A stretch of 42,350 nt of DNA. It comes from Alphaproteobacteria bacterium (GTDB lineage: Bacteria > Pseudomonadota > Alphaproteobacteria > Rs-D84 > SZUA-605). The position numbers were made by a program, and so were the translations under genes. Below the pieces are notes generated by a model. It did no database searches. It saw nothing but the letters and a program-made list of their open reading frames with translations, and was not told the origin of the DNA. Positions within the stretch are counted from its first letter, which is position 1; every line of letters starts with the position of its first letter. Location of the stretch: the NCBI GenBank assembly GCA_003250835.1, contig QKJL01000018.1, forward strand, positions 1 through 42,350, written 5' to 3'. This document shows positions 8,210 to 16,418 of this stretch, one piece after another.

Positions 8210-8947
8210 ATGTTAAACGTTGAAAATTTATATGTACAAATTGAAGACAATAAAATCGTAAAAGGTATTTCTTTGGCGATTGAATCAGGGGATGTGCATT
8301 TATTGCTTGGCCCGAATGGATCTGGTAAATCCACTTTTTGTAAAGCACTTGCTGGTGCACCTGAAACCGAAATTATAGGTGGAACAGTTACTTTTAATGG
8401 TGAGGATTTAGCTGATATGCCCGTTGAAAAACGTGCGCAAAAAGGACTTATTCTTTCGTTCCAAAATCCACCTGAAATTGCAGGACTTTCTGTTGCTAAT
8501 TTCTTAAAATATGCGATTAATGAAAATCGTCGTGCGAATGGAGAAACTCCATTAACTGCTCCTGAATTCTTCCAAGAAGTATATGGCGCTTGTGAATATC
8601 TTGGGATTGATCGTGCGTTATTAACCCGTGGATTAAATGAAAACTTTTCTGGTGGAGAAAAGAAAAAATGTGAAATGCTTCAACTTTTACTTTTGAAACC
8701 AAAAGTTGCTTTATTGGATGAACCTGATAGTGGTGTGGATATTGATGCTCAAAAAATTATTTTGAAAACAATTAATACATTGCGTGAACAATTTGGTACA
8801 AAGTTTTTAATCATTACTCATACAATGGATTTTGCTTTGGCTCTTCCAACGACACATGTTCATATTTTCAAAGATGGGAATATTGCCGAATCAGGTGGTC
8901 ATGAATTACTTGAACGATTACAACGTGAAGGATATTCAGAATTCTAA
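8210..8947 (+). CDS. sufC: Fe-S cluster assembly ATPase SufC
   Basis: SufC is the ABC-type ATPase that drives cluster assembly on SufB. The Walker A motif GPNGSGKST lies near residue 34. The signature FSGGEKKKCEM, with the Glu/Lys-rich pattern typical of SufC rather than transporter ATPases, and Walker B ALLDEPDSG follow. The length of 245 residues is typical. AGGAG directly precedes the ATG. The gene ends the cluster; a terminator follows at 8958-8980. Confidence 0.97.
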   Translation: MLNVENLYVQIEDNKIVKGISLAIESGDVHLLLGPNGSGKSTFCKALAGAPETEIIGGTVTFNGEDLADMPVEKRAQKGLILSFQNPPEIAGLSVANFLKYAINENRRANGETPLTAPEFFQEVYGACEYLGIDRALLTRGLNENFSGGEKKKCEMLQLLLLKPKVALLDEPDSGVDIDAQKIILKTINTLREQFGTKFLIITHTMDFALALPTTHVHIFKDGNIAESGGHELLERLQREGYSEF

Positions 8948-8957
8948 ATATTTTTAA

Positions 8958-8980
8958 AAGCAATGATCTATTCATTGCTT
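8958..8980 (+). terminator. Intrinsic terminator after sufC
   Basis: AAGCAATGA/TCATTGCTT stem with a 5-nt loop, followed by TTTTCTTTTT. It ends the nrdD-sufC cluster. Confidence 0.88.
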
Positions 8981-9037
8981 TTTTCTTTTTCAATTGTTAG
9001 AATTGTTTTTATTACAAAGAGATAGAGGAGTTTTATT

Positions 9038-10081
9038 ATGGCTGGACCAGTTAATTTTTTTGCGATACTTGGATCGTTTGTGCTTTCAGGTTATTTAATG
9101 GTAATTGGAAAAACAATTCTTATTCCATTTATTCTTGCCCTCTTCTTTTGGTATCTTATTCATGCAGTTGCTTCATTTTATAAACGCGCATTACCCGATC
9201 ATTATGCAGATACATTTTTACCCAAGCTCGCTTTACCTTTTTCACTGTTAGCCGTTATTGGTATGATTGTTGCAATTGTTTATGGCATTCGTACTAACTT
9301 GACTGAAGTGATTGCAATGGCACCTATTTATCAAGAAAAACTTCGTATTCTTGCTGAAAAAGGATTGAATGCTATTCCTTTTGACCATGATTTCACAGTG
9401 AGTCAAATTACTGAAAAAATCAGTTTACCAAAGATTATTGGTATGTTTGTAGGCAGTTTAACAATGATTATCAAAACCACAGGTTTGATCTTGTTATATG
9501 TTGTTTTCTTATTAGCAGAAGCAGGATTATTCCAAGAAAAATTAAATCATCTTTCATCAAATGTATTTAAATTTAAAAAGAAAAATGTTTTGCAAAATAT
9601 TGATGAAAAAATCAAACTTTATTTAACTGTGAAAACAATGGTTAGTATTTCAACAGCGTTAATCAGTTATGTAATTATGAAATCAGTTGGATTGGACTTT
9701 GCTTCATTCTGGGCTGTTGTCATCTTTTTACTTAATTACGTTCCAACATTTGGATCAATCATTGGTACCTTATTCCCAGTTACTATTGCACTTGTTCAAT
9801 TTGACAGCCTCACACCATTTTTAATTGTTGCGATTGGAATTTCTTTAGCTCAAATTATTATTGGTAACATTATTGAACCACGTATTATGGGAAATTCACT
9901 CAATTTATCTCCGTTAATGATCATGCTCTCACTTGTGATTTTTGGCATGCTATGGGGTGTACTTGGCATGTTTGTTTGTGTTCCATTGACAGTGATCCTT
10001 ATGATCGTTCTTTCTGAATTTAAGTCAACTCGTTGGGTAGCTGTTATGATGTCCCAAAATGGAAAATTAGAAATTGAATAA
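9038..10081 (+). CDS. AI-2E family transporter (PerM/UPF0118 permease)
   Basis: This 347-residue integral membrane protein has about eight hydrophobic segments and the family features of the AI-2E/PerM group: LNYVPTFGSIIGT near residue 235 and EPRIMGNSLNLSPLMIML near residue 285. Members of this family have been linked to autoinducer-2 export or sodium-proton antiport, so the substrate cannot be named. A GAGATAGAGGAG Shine-Dalgarno region precedes the ATG. The stop codon directly abuts the stop of the convergent mpg gene, leaving no room for a terminator between them. Confidence 0.88.
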   Translation: MAGPVNFFAILGSFVLSGYLMVIGKTILIPFILALFFWYLIHAVASFYKRALPDHYADTFLPKLALPFSLLAVIGMIVAIVYGIRTNLTEVIAMAPIYQEKLRILAEKGLNAIPFDHDFTVSQITEKISLPKIIGMFVGSLTMIIKTTGLILLYVVFLLAEAGLFQEKLNHLSSNVFKFKKKNVLQNIDEKIKLYLTVKTMVSISTALISYVIMKSVGLDFASFWAVVIFLLNYVPTFGSIIGTLFPVTIALVQFDSLTPFLIVAIGISLAQIIIGNIIEPRIMGNSLNLSPLMIMLSLVIFGMLWGVLGMFVCVPLTVILMIVLSEFKSTRWVAVMMSQNGKLEIE

Positions 10082-10588
10082 TTAAACTTTTGCGAGAAAA
10101 CGCCAGTGTTTATCAACGCCCTGCTTTAAACCTATGCGGGGCGTTGTTTCATAGTCATACTCAATCTCAGTTTGTTCAACAAAAAATTTATTATCTGTAA
10201 ACAGATCTACGCCATTTTGATCTTTTGTAATTCCAAAGTATCGTGTCAATTTTCCAGGACCATTGTAATGCACACCATCATCCCCGATTACCCCTCGAAT
10301 CAGCACTGCAGCTGGGATCCCATGATCTTCTGCGATAAAGTTCATACAATGATACATCCCATAAATCAAATACACATAAACTAAACCTGGGTGATCAAAC
10401 ATGATTGCATTACGTGGTGTTTTACCTTTGTGTGCGTGAGACCCTTCATCTGGTTCTGCAGCACCTCCATATGCTTCGGTTTCGGTAATCACACCTGTTT
10501 TTCCATTAAAGTGAATACGGGCACCCAGTAATTCTTTTGCCACTGTTAATGTTGGTTGATTAAAAAATTCTTTTATCAGTTTTTTCAT
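10082..10588 (-). CDS. mpg: DNA-3-methyladenine glycosylase (AAG/Mpg family)
   Basis: The enzyme removes alkylated purines from DNA to start base excision repair. Family motifs are clear: AKELLGARI near the N-terminus, ITETEAYGG (catalytic Glu), DEGSHAHKGKTPRN, YVYLIYGMYHCMN and NGPGKLTRYFGI. The 168-residue protein starts at the ATG at 10588, just after AAAGGG. A longer in-frame reading to 10672 adds 28 residues that do not resemble the family. The neighbour efp is divergent, so the 112-nt gap must hold both promoters. Confidence 0.94.
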   Translation of the reverse strand: MKKLIKEFFNQPTLTVAKELLGARIHFNGKTGVITETEAYGGAAEPDEGSHAHKGKTPRNAIMFDHPGLVYVYLIYGMYHCMNFIAEDHGIPAAVLIRGVIGDDGVHYNGPGKLTRYFGITKDQNGVDLFTDNKFFVEQTEIEYDYETTPRIGLKQGVDKHWRFLAKV

Positions 10589-10700
10589 CCCTTTATTATG
10601 ATGATTATCCTTTGTATTTTCAAGTCTGATTTTTCTTGCAATTTTTAAAGTGTTGTGGCATTGTTGGGACATTCAAAATTTTAACAAAGGAAGTGTTTTT

Positions 10701-11267
10701 ATGAAAGTAGATGCAAGTCAAATTCGTATGGGATCAATTATTTTGCACAAAGGTAAAAAATGTGTTGTGTTGAAACGCGATACTGTAAAGCCTGGAAAAG
10801 GTCCTGCTTATGCTCAACTCGAACTCCGCGATATCGAAAGTGGATCAAAAATGAACGATCGTTTTAATACTTCTGATAAAGTGGAAAAATTGGAAACATC
10901 TGATTTGAAATGCCAATTCCTTTATGCAGATGCTGATGGACTTAATTTCATGAATACTGAAACATATGACCAATTTACTTTACCAGCAGATATTATGGGT
11001 GAACAACTCCCATTTTTAACAGATGGAATGGAAGTTAATCTTAAACTTGTTGATGGAGAACCATTTTCAGTTGGCTTACCACAAAGCGTTATCTGTACAG
11101 TTGCTGATACAGAAGCTGTGGTAAAAGGTCAAACAGCTGCTTCATCAAATAAACCTGCTACACTTGATAATGGATTGCGTATTATGGTACCTCCATTCAT
11201 TACAGTTGGCGAAGAAGTGGTTGTGAACACTCAAGATATTGCTTATATGGAACGTGCTAAAAAATAA
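10701..11267 (+). CDS. efp: Translation elongation factor P
   Basis: EF-P relieves ribosome stalling at polyproline stretches. The 188-residue protein has the usual three beta-barrel domains. The loop VKPGKGPAYAQ near residue 32 keeps the Lys that is post-translationally modified in many bacteria. The C-terminal signature (LDNGLRIMVPPFITVGE) is clear. I choose the ATG at 10701, 7 nt after AAAGGAAG; an upstream in-frame TTG or ATG reading begins in the divergent mpg promoter region. The next gene overlaps the stop by one base, TAATG, which suggests translational coupling. The lysine-modifying enzymes are not in the window. Confidence 0.96.
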   Translation: MKVDASQIRMGSIILHKGKKCVVLKRDTVKPGKGPAYAQLELRDIESGSKMNDRFNTSDKVEKLETSDLKCQFLYADADGLNFMNTETYDQFTLPADIMGEQLPFLTDGMEVNLKLVDGEPFSVGLPQSVICTVADTEAVVKGQTAASSNKPATLDNGLRIMVPPFITVGEEVVVNTQDIAYMERAKK

Positions 11268-11836
11268 TGAACTTACTTAATCGTGATTACGATAAATATT
11301 TGTCAGGGAAAGAAACTTTACAACTGGCGGCTCATAAATCGCCAGTGTATACCTTTTTAAATTTTTGGTTTAAGTTTTTCTTTGGTTTTATTTTCTTTGG
11401 AATCATTTTTGTGATGAAACATAAAATTAATTTATTTATTTTAAATTCATTTGCTGATTTATCACCTTCGATTATTTCGATTTTTAACACAGCTTTGATT
11501 TGGACAGCTGTTTTATACCTTATTATGATTTCAACATCGTATTTACGTTTACGTGCTTTCACTTATTTATTAACTGATCAATCTTTGTATATTGTGTCTG
11601 GACTTTTAAGTAAAAAATCTATTCACATTCCATATGATCAAGTAACTGACACTGAAGTTGATCAAAGCTTTTTTGATAAACTGATTTATAACGCAGGTAC
11701 ACTTAAAGTGAATACTTCTGGTAACCCTGCATTTATTAACTCTGGCACTCATGAATTAGATATGGCATATGAAGGTATGCTTACTAAGATTGAACATCCA
11801 GTTAAATTCAAAAACATTATTTCAAAGCATCTTTAG
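11267..11836 (+). CDS. Bacterial PH domain membrane protein
   Basis: The 189-residue protein has two hydrophobic segments, about residues 22-48 and 62-88. A bacterial PH domain of the YdbS/YdbT type follows, with YLLTDQSLYIVSGLLSKK then IPYDQVTDTEV and a basic C-terminal end. Such proteins sit in the inner membrane with the PH domain in the cytoplasm; their roles are poorly known. It overlaps efp by one base and lies 1 nt before the RNA methyltransferase, so the three genes form an operon. Confidence 0.8.
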   Translation: MNLLNRDYDKYLSGKETLQLAAHKSPVYTFLNFWFKFFFGFIFFGIIFVMKHKINLFILNSFADLSPSIISIFNTALIWTAVLYLIMISTSYLRLRAFTYLLTDQSLYIVSGLLSKKSIHIPYDQVTDTEVDQSFFDKLIYNAGTLKVNTSGNPAFINSGTHELDMAYEGMLTKIEHPVKFKNIISKHL

Positions 11837-11837
11837 A

Positions 11838-13124
11838 ATGACTCATACAACTGACACTCAACTTATTGAATTAACGATAGATTCCATTGGTCACGAAGCT
11901 GATGGTATTGCCACACTTGATGATGAAAAAGTTTTCATCCCTTATACTTTGCCTGGTGAAACTGTTTTAGTTGAACGCCCACAATCTCGTCGTCACAAAC
12001 AAAGCAAACAACTCTTTTTACGTGAAGTAAAAAAAGAATCAGAAGATCGTCAAAAACCTTTCTGTCCTCTTTTCACACAATGCGGTGGATGTTCTGCTCA
12101 ACATATGACACCTGAATATTATTCGACTTGGAAACGTAATGCTTTAGCAAAAACTTTATCTCAACATGGTGTTGAAACACCTCTTGCCGATACTGTTTCT
12201 GTACCTCATAAATCTCGACGTCGCGTCTCTATGTCATATAAACATATGAAAGAAGGCAATTTCATTCTTGGATTCCGTCGCGCGATGTCTAACTTTACAA
12301 TCGATATTGATACCTGTCCCTTGATTGTAGACGAGTTAAATGCACTCATTGCACCAACAAAAGAATTACTACATAAAATTACCCTTCCGGGTTCAACAGG
12401 TTTTGTGAACATCACAGCCGTTGAAAATGGATTTGATTTTGTATGGTCTCCACACCGTAAAATCCCAATTGATTTATCAATTATTGATCCATGTACAGAA
12501 TTTGCTCAACAGCATCGAATCGTTCAAATGACTCGTGCTGGAAAAGAAATTATCTTTAAATCAAATGATGCTGTGATCAATTTTAATGGTGTCAAAATTG
12601 CGATGCCACCATCCGCTTTCCTTCAACCAAGTATCGAAGGTGAACATGCATTGGTTAATCTTGCTGTTGATGCGATTGATGAATATGCACCAAATGCCAC
12701 ACGCTTTGCTGACCTCTTTTCAGGTCTTGGAACGTTTACTATTCCTTTGGCGCAACGCCCAAATTCAAAAGTTGTGGCGGCTGATATTTTCTCACCTTCT
12801 GTTGAAAAACTAACCGATAAAGGTTTTCAAAATATTAAAGTTGAAGATCGTAATTTATTTGAAGAACCATTGGATGCAGATGAATTAAACAAGTTGGATG
12901 TTGTTGTACTCGATCCTCCACGTGCGGGATGTTTTGAACAAGCCAAAAAACTTGCAGACTCTGATGTGAAGTTAGTTGTTTACGTTTCATGTGGTCCAGC
13001 GACGTTTGCTCGTGATGCAGCTATTTTAATGGATGGTGGATATGAATTAGAAAAACTGACCCCAGTGGATCAGTTTCCATATACTCCGCATTTAGAACTT
13101 GTTGGCGTGTTTATTAAGCGTTAA
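11838..13124 (+). CDS. RNA 5-methyluridine methyltransferase (RumA/TrmA family)
   Basis: This enzyme methylates C5 of a uridine in RNA using S-adenosylmethionine. In order, the 428 residues hold a TRAM RNA-binding domain (IDSIGHEADGIATLD), an Fe-S cluster site of the RlmC/RlmD kind (CPLFTQCGGC plus a later Cys in DTCPLI), the SAM-binding fold (FADLFSGLGTFTIPLA), the LDPPRAGC motif and the catalytic SCGPATFARD (Cys385). The Fe-S cysteines favour a ribosomal RNA enzyme over TrmA, but the target base cannot be told from sequence. I start at the ATG one base after the previous stop; a longer reading would overlap the PH-domain gene. The 3' end overlaps the convergent udg by 11 nt. Confidence 0.92.
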   Translation: MTHTTDTQLIELTIDSIGHEADGIATLDDEKVFIPYTLPGETVLVERPQSRRHKQSKQLFLREVKKESEDRQKPFCPLFTQCGGCSAQHMTPEYYSTWKRNALAKTLSQHGVETPLADTVSVPHKSRRRVSMSYKHMKEGNFILGFRRAMSNFTIDIDTCPLIVDELNALIAPTKELLHKITLPGSTGFVNITAVENGFDFVWSPHRKIPIDLSIIDPCTEFAQQHRIVQMTRAGKEIIFKSNDAVINFNGVKIAMPPSAFLQPSIEGEHALVNLAVDAIDEYAPNATRFADLFSGLGTFTIPLAQRPNSKVVAADIFSPSVEKLTDKGFQNIKVEDRNLFEEPLDADELNKLDVVVLDPPRAGCFEQAKKLADSDVKLVVYVSCGPATFARDAAILMDGGYELEKLTPVDQFPYTPHLELVGVFIKR

Positions 13125-13905
13125 GTTCTTCGATTTTTTCTTTCAGTTTCAAGAGGTCTTCCCAGGCCTCTTTTTTCTTAGATGGATCTTTGATCAAGAA
13201 TGTTGGGTGGTAAATTGCCATTGCTGGAATCCCATTGTAATCCAACCATTTTCCGTGGATACGTGTGATTCCTAATTTTTCACCAGTTAATGTTTGTGCC
13301 GCTGATCCCCCAAAGAAAACAATTACTTTTGGTTTAATCAATTCAATATGTTTTTTAATGAATGGGAGGCAGATTGCCACCTCTTCTGATGTTGGTGCAC
13401 GATTTCCTGGTGGACGCCAATTAATCATATTTGTTACATATGTATTTTCTTTGCGTGATAGTCCAATTGCCCCGAGCATTTTATCCAACAACTCTCCTGC
13501 ATTTCCAGCGAATGGTAAACCAGCACGATCTTCGTCAGCATTCGGTGCTTCGCCAATACACATCACAGTTGGTTCATTTTCAAATCCGTCCCCAATGATT
13601 GTGCTCATCGCAAACTTCTTTAAACTGCAGCCATCAAACTTTTTAATTTCAGTTTTGAATTCATCCAAATTAGCGATGCCTTCACATAGTTTTTGACTTT
13701 CGATTGCGCCTTGGATTGGTTTATCTGCCACCACAACGCTTTCTTTTTTGAACATTTCTCGAGTCGCGGATTGTAATCCTGATACGTTAGGACTCTTTTC
13801 AACTTTGAAATGAAAATAATCCTGCGGAATATCTGTTAGGAATTCATCGACCCCCGAATCATAGAAAAATTTAAGTAAATTTATGCTGTTATCTGTGTTT
13901 TTCAT
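13114..13905 (-). CDS. udg: Uracil-DNA glycosylase, family 4-like
   Basis: The enzyme removes uracil from DNA. Conserved blocks are GEAPNADEDRAGLPFAGNAGE, TNMINWRPPGNRAPT and the C-terminal IYHPTFLI. Family 4 enzymes normally bind a [4Fe-4S] cluster through four Cys. Here I see candidates in DGCSLK and AICLPF, but the Cys expected before RPPxNR is replaced by Trp, and there is no CxxC in the N-terminal part. This may be an alphaproteobacterial variant rather than damage. The first 80 residues are poorly conserved and may serve as an extension. The 263-residue gene is convergent with, and slightly overlaps, the RNA methyltransferase gene. Confidence 0.9.
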   Translation of the reverse strand: MKNTDNSINLLKFFYDSGVDEFLTDIPQDYFHFKVEKSPNVSGLQSATREMFKKESVVVADKPIQGAIESQKLCEGIANLDEFKTEIKKFDGCSLKKFAMSTIIGDGFENEPTVMCIGEAPNADEDRAGLPFAGNAGELLDKMLGAIGLSRKENTYVTNMINWRPPGNRAPTSEEVAICLPFIKKHIELIKPKVIVFFGGSAAQTLTGEKLGITRIHGKWLDYNGIPAMAIYHPTFLIKDPSKKKEAWEDLLKLKEKIEELNA

Positions 13906-13915
13906 GTCTTTGCTG

Positions 13916-13943
13916 TTGCAATTCGTTTTTTTCTTCTTATAAT
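13916..13943 (+). promoter_or_regulatory. Predicted promoter of pal
   Basis: TTGCAA (13916-13921), 16-nt spacer, TATAAT (13938-13943). The ATG of pal is 48 nt downstream and has an AAGGAGAAA Shine-Dalgarno site. Confidence 0.65.
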
Positions 13944-13991
13944 TGGAATTTAGCTTAACGTTAAACTACAACTTTATCAAGGAGAAATATC

Positions 13992-14450
13992 ATGAATAAG
14001 TTTTTTAAATTTGCTGGTGTTGCTGCGACGGCTGTAATGCTTTCAGCATGTTCACAAGAATTGTCATTGGGCGATCCAATTGACGGTATCGAACCAGGTA
14101 CTGCAGAAGATTTTGCTGCACGTGCTGGTGACAAAGTATACTTCGATTATGATCAATACAATGTACGTGCAGATGCTGAACAAACATTAACATTACAAGC
14201 ATTGTGGATGAACACATATGCTGATACGAATGTTCAAGTTCAAGGTCACTGTGACGAACGTGGAACTCGTGTTTATAACCAAGGATTGGGCGAACGTCGT
14301 GCTGATGCTGTTAAAGACTTCTTAGTTGCTAACGGTGTTGATGCTACTCGTTTGAGCACAATTTCTTACGGTGAAGAACGTCCAGAAGTTGATGGACATG
14401 ACGAAGCTGCTTGGGCGAAAAACCGCCGTGGCGTTTCTGTTGTGAAATAA
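13992..14450 (+). CDS. pal: Peptidoglycan-associated lipoprotein Pal
   Basis: Pal anchors the outer membrane to peptidoglycan as part of the Tol-Pal system. A lipoprotein signal peptide ends in LSAC, with the lipidated Cys at residue 20. The OmpA-like domain runs from about residue 45 to the end: VYFDYDQYNVRADAE, VQGHCDERGTRVYNQGLGERRA (with the conserved Asp and Arg that bind diaminopimelate) and a C-terminal KNRRGVSVV. At 152 residues it has the usual length. The tolQRAB and cpoB genes that normally precede pal are not here, so pal stands alone with its own promoter and terminator. Confidence 0.96.
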   Translation: MNKFFKFAGVAATAVMLSACSQELSLGDPIDGIEPGTAEDFAARAGDKVYFDYDQYNVRADAEQTLTLQALWMNTYADTNVQVQGHCDERGTRVYNQGLGERRADAVKDFLVANGVDATRLSTISYGEERPEVDGHDEAAWAKNRRGVSVVK

Positions 14451-14470
14451 TCAACATATCAGTTGAAAAG

Positions 14471-14492
14471 ATCCCCTCCAATTGGCGGGGAT
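14471..14492 (+). terminator. Intrinsic terminator after pal
   Basis: Stem ATCCCC/GGGGAT extended by an inner CC/GG pair across one mismatch, followed by TTTTTT. Confidence 0.87.
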
Positions 14493-14534
14493 TTTTTTAT
14501 GGCAGAATTTTAGTGTATTTGATACAATCATTTT

Positions 14535-15080
14535 ATGAAGAAAATTATTTATCTTGATATGGATGGTGTGCTTGCTGATTTTGAAACGCGTATTCAAACA
14601 GTTAAATGTGATAACGGGTGGGAACATCTTTGCTTTCGCTATCCTTATACACCTGAAGCGAAACAATTGTTACCTGAATTTTGGCATGCCGTTAAATCGC
14701 ATCCTGATTTTTTTATTTCACTTCCATTAATGCCACATGCTCAGCTGCTTTGGGATTATTGTAAACAACATGCTGATGACTTATTTGTTCTTACCTCTAT
14801 TCCACGCGGGTATGATACAGAAGAAAAAAATAGAATTGCGGCACAGAAATTACTTTGGATCCAACAAAATCTTGATCCATTATTTCAGGAAGATCATTTT
14901 ATTGGTTTGTTTGAACATCATGAAAAGAAGGCTGATTATGTTGTTCCCTCTTCTCCCGATCAACAAATTTTAATTGATGATTTGCCTCGCTATCTTGATC
15001 CATGGATAAAGGCTGGTGGCACTGGGATTTTATACAATGATCACCACACTGCAATGGAAGAGCTCAAAAAAATCTTCTGA
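14535..15080 (+). CDS. 5'(3')-deoxyribonucleotidase-like HAD phosphatase
   Basis: The 181-residue protein starts with YLDMDGVLADFE, the DxDG(V/T) nucleophile motif of the HAD superfamily in the form seen in 5'(3')-deoxyribonucleotidases. The second motif is probably LTSIPRG near residue 90, and the acidic motif IDDLPRYLDPW near residue 150 completes the active site. Such enzymes dephosphorylate deoxynucleoside monophosphates and help balance nucleotide pools; the exact substrate is not certain. No strong Shine-Dalgarno site is visible before the ATG. The stop abuts that of the convergent protease gene. Confidence 0.82.
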   Translation: MKKIIYLDMDGVLADFETRIQTVKCDNGWEHLCFRYPYTPEAKQLLPEFWHAVKSHPDFFISLPLMPHAQLLWDYCKQHADDLFVLTSIPRGYDTEEKNRIAAQKLLWIQQNLDPLFQEDHFIGLFEHHEKKADYVVPSSPDQQILIDDLPRYLDPWIKAGGTGILYNDHHTAMEELKKIF

Positions 15081-16415
15081 TTATTTTTTCTTTAAGCTGT
15101 TTAATAAATCAGATAATTTGAGATATTCGATTGAATCTTTTTTCAATTTATCTTTGGCACGTTTAATTTGTTTTAAGGCCTCTTTTTTATCACCGATGGC
15201 TGCATAATATTCTGCAAGTGCATAGAATGCCTTTCCTTCATCTTCACTGCGTCCATATCCAATTGAAAGTAATTTCCACCCATAGGCGATTGATTTATCA
15301 ATACCAAGCGCTTTGTTCAAATCTTTGATTGCTGATTTTTCCTGTCCTGGTGTTTGTAATTTTGCTTCCGCTAATTGCACCAAGATTAATGGATGTTCAT
15401 CTGAATATTTTGATGCCAATTCAAATTCTTTTTGCGCCTCTTTTACATCGCCTCTTTCAAATAAAATTTGTCCTTTGATTTCGCGATAGTATGGGTCATT
15501 TGGTGATTGCTTTAACAATACATTAATTTCTTTTTCTGCACGGTCATAATGATTATGTTTTAAGTATGACAATGTACGTGCATAACGATCTGCTTCACTA
15601 TTACCTTTATATGTTGTTGCTATTTCATATTCAGTCCATAAGTATCCAGCAAACTTTGCTTTCACACGTTGAAATTCTTCTTCATCTTTATTAGATTTTT
15701 TTTGAGCCAAGATCGAATCTATTTTTATCTTTTCTTCGATATGTGTTTTACGATCTTCTGTTAATGGGTGAGATTGCCAATATGGAGATGATTTAGGTGA
15801 CAACATTTGTTCTTGTTCAATGATCTCCATAAATTCCAATAACCCTTTTCCAGATTGATTGGTATCCGCCAATAAATTCAACCCAAATTCATCCGCCATT
15901 TCTTCTTCTTTTCGTGTATATGATAGTACTGAACTTTGAGCCATTGACGTTGATCCTAGTAAGATGGCTGTTCCTAATTCTCCGCCGCCGTTTCCAGAAC
16001 CTGCGGCCATCGCGGCAGCCCCCAATGCCATTCCGATCATTGCCTTTATTTGAGCGGCTTTGATTTCTTTATTTAAACGTACCAAATGCCCACCCATCAT
16101 ATGACCAGTTTCATGGGCAATTACCCCAGATATTTGATTTGCATGTGTTGCAGCTGTAATTAATCCCGCATAAATAAACAGATTTTGTCCCCCTGCCACA
16201 AATGCATTTACATTTTCATCTGGGATTAAATAAATGTTTACTCGTTTTGGATTCAGATCCGCACTTTCGAAAATTGGGATTGATAATTCGCGTATGAATT
16301 TTTCGATTTCAGCATCACGCACCAGTGATAATGCATTCGCTGAATTTGAATAAGAAAAAACCAGCCATGCACATAGCATTAGTATGCGTATAATGAAGGC
16401 TGGTTTCTTTTTCAT
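15081..16415 (-). CDS. Periplasmic M48 family zinc metalloprotease with TPR repeats
   Basis: The 444-residue protein has an N-terminal signal peptide (basic start, hydrophobic to about residue 28, ending near SANA). The zinc motif HETGHMMGGH lies near residue 101, and EEEMADEFGLNLL supplies the third zinc ligand. From about residue 270 the chain forms TPR-like helical repeats. This is the layout of the BepA/YfgC group, which degrades or assists outer-membrane assembly proteins in the periplasm. A Gly/Ala-rich stretch near residue 130 is common in the family. The gene lies 3 nt after the stop of rne and is probably co-transcribed with it. Confidence 0.92.
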   Translation of the reverse strand: MKKKPAFIIRILMLCAWLVFSYSNSANALSLVRDAEIEKFIRELSIPIFESADLNPKRVNIYLIPDENVNAFVAGGQNLFIYAGLITAATHANQISGVIAHETGHMMGGHLVRLNKEIKAAQIKAMIGMALGAAAMAAGSGNGGGELGTAILLGSTSMAQSSVLSYTRKEEEMADEFGLNLLADTNQSGKGLLEFMEIIEQEQMLSPKSSPYWQSHPLTEDRKTHIEEKIKIDSILAQKKSNKDEEEFQRVKAKFAGYLWTEYEIATTYKGNSEADRYARTLSYLKHNHYDRAEKEINVLLKQSPNDPYYREIKGQILFERGDVKEAQKEFELASKYSDEHPLILVQLAEAKLQTPGQEKSAIKDLNKALGIDKSIAYGWKLLSIGYGRSEDEGKAFYALAEYYAAIGDKKEALKQIKRAKDKLKKDSIEYLKLSDLLNSLKKK

Positions 16416-16418
16416 TTA

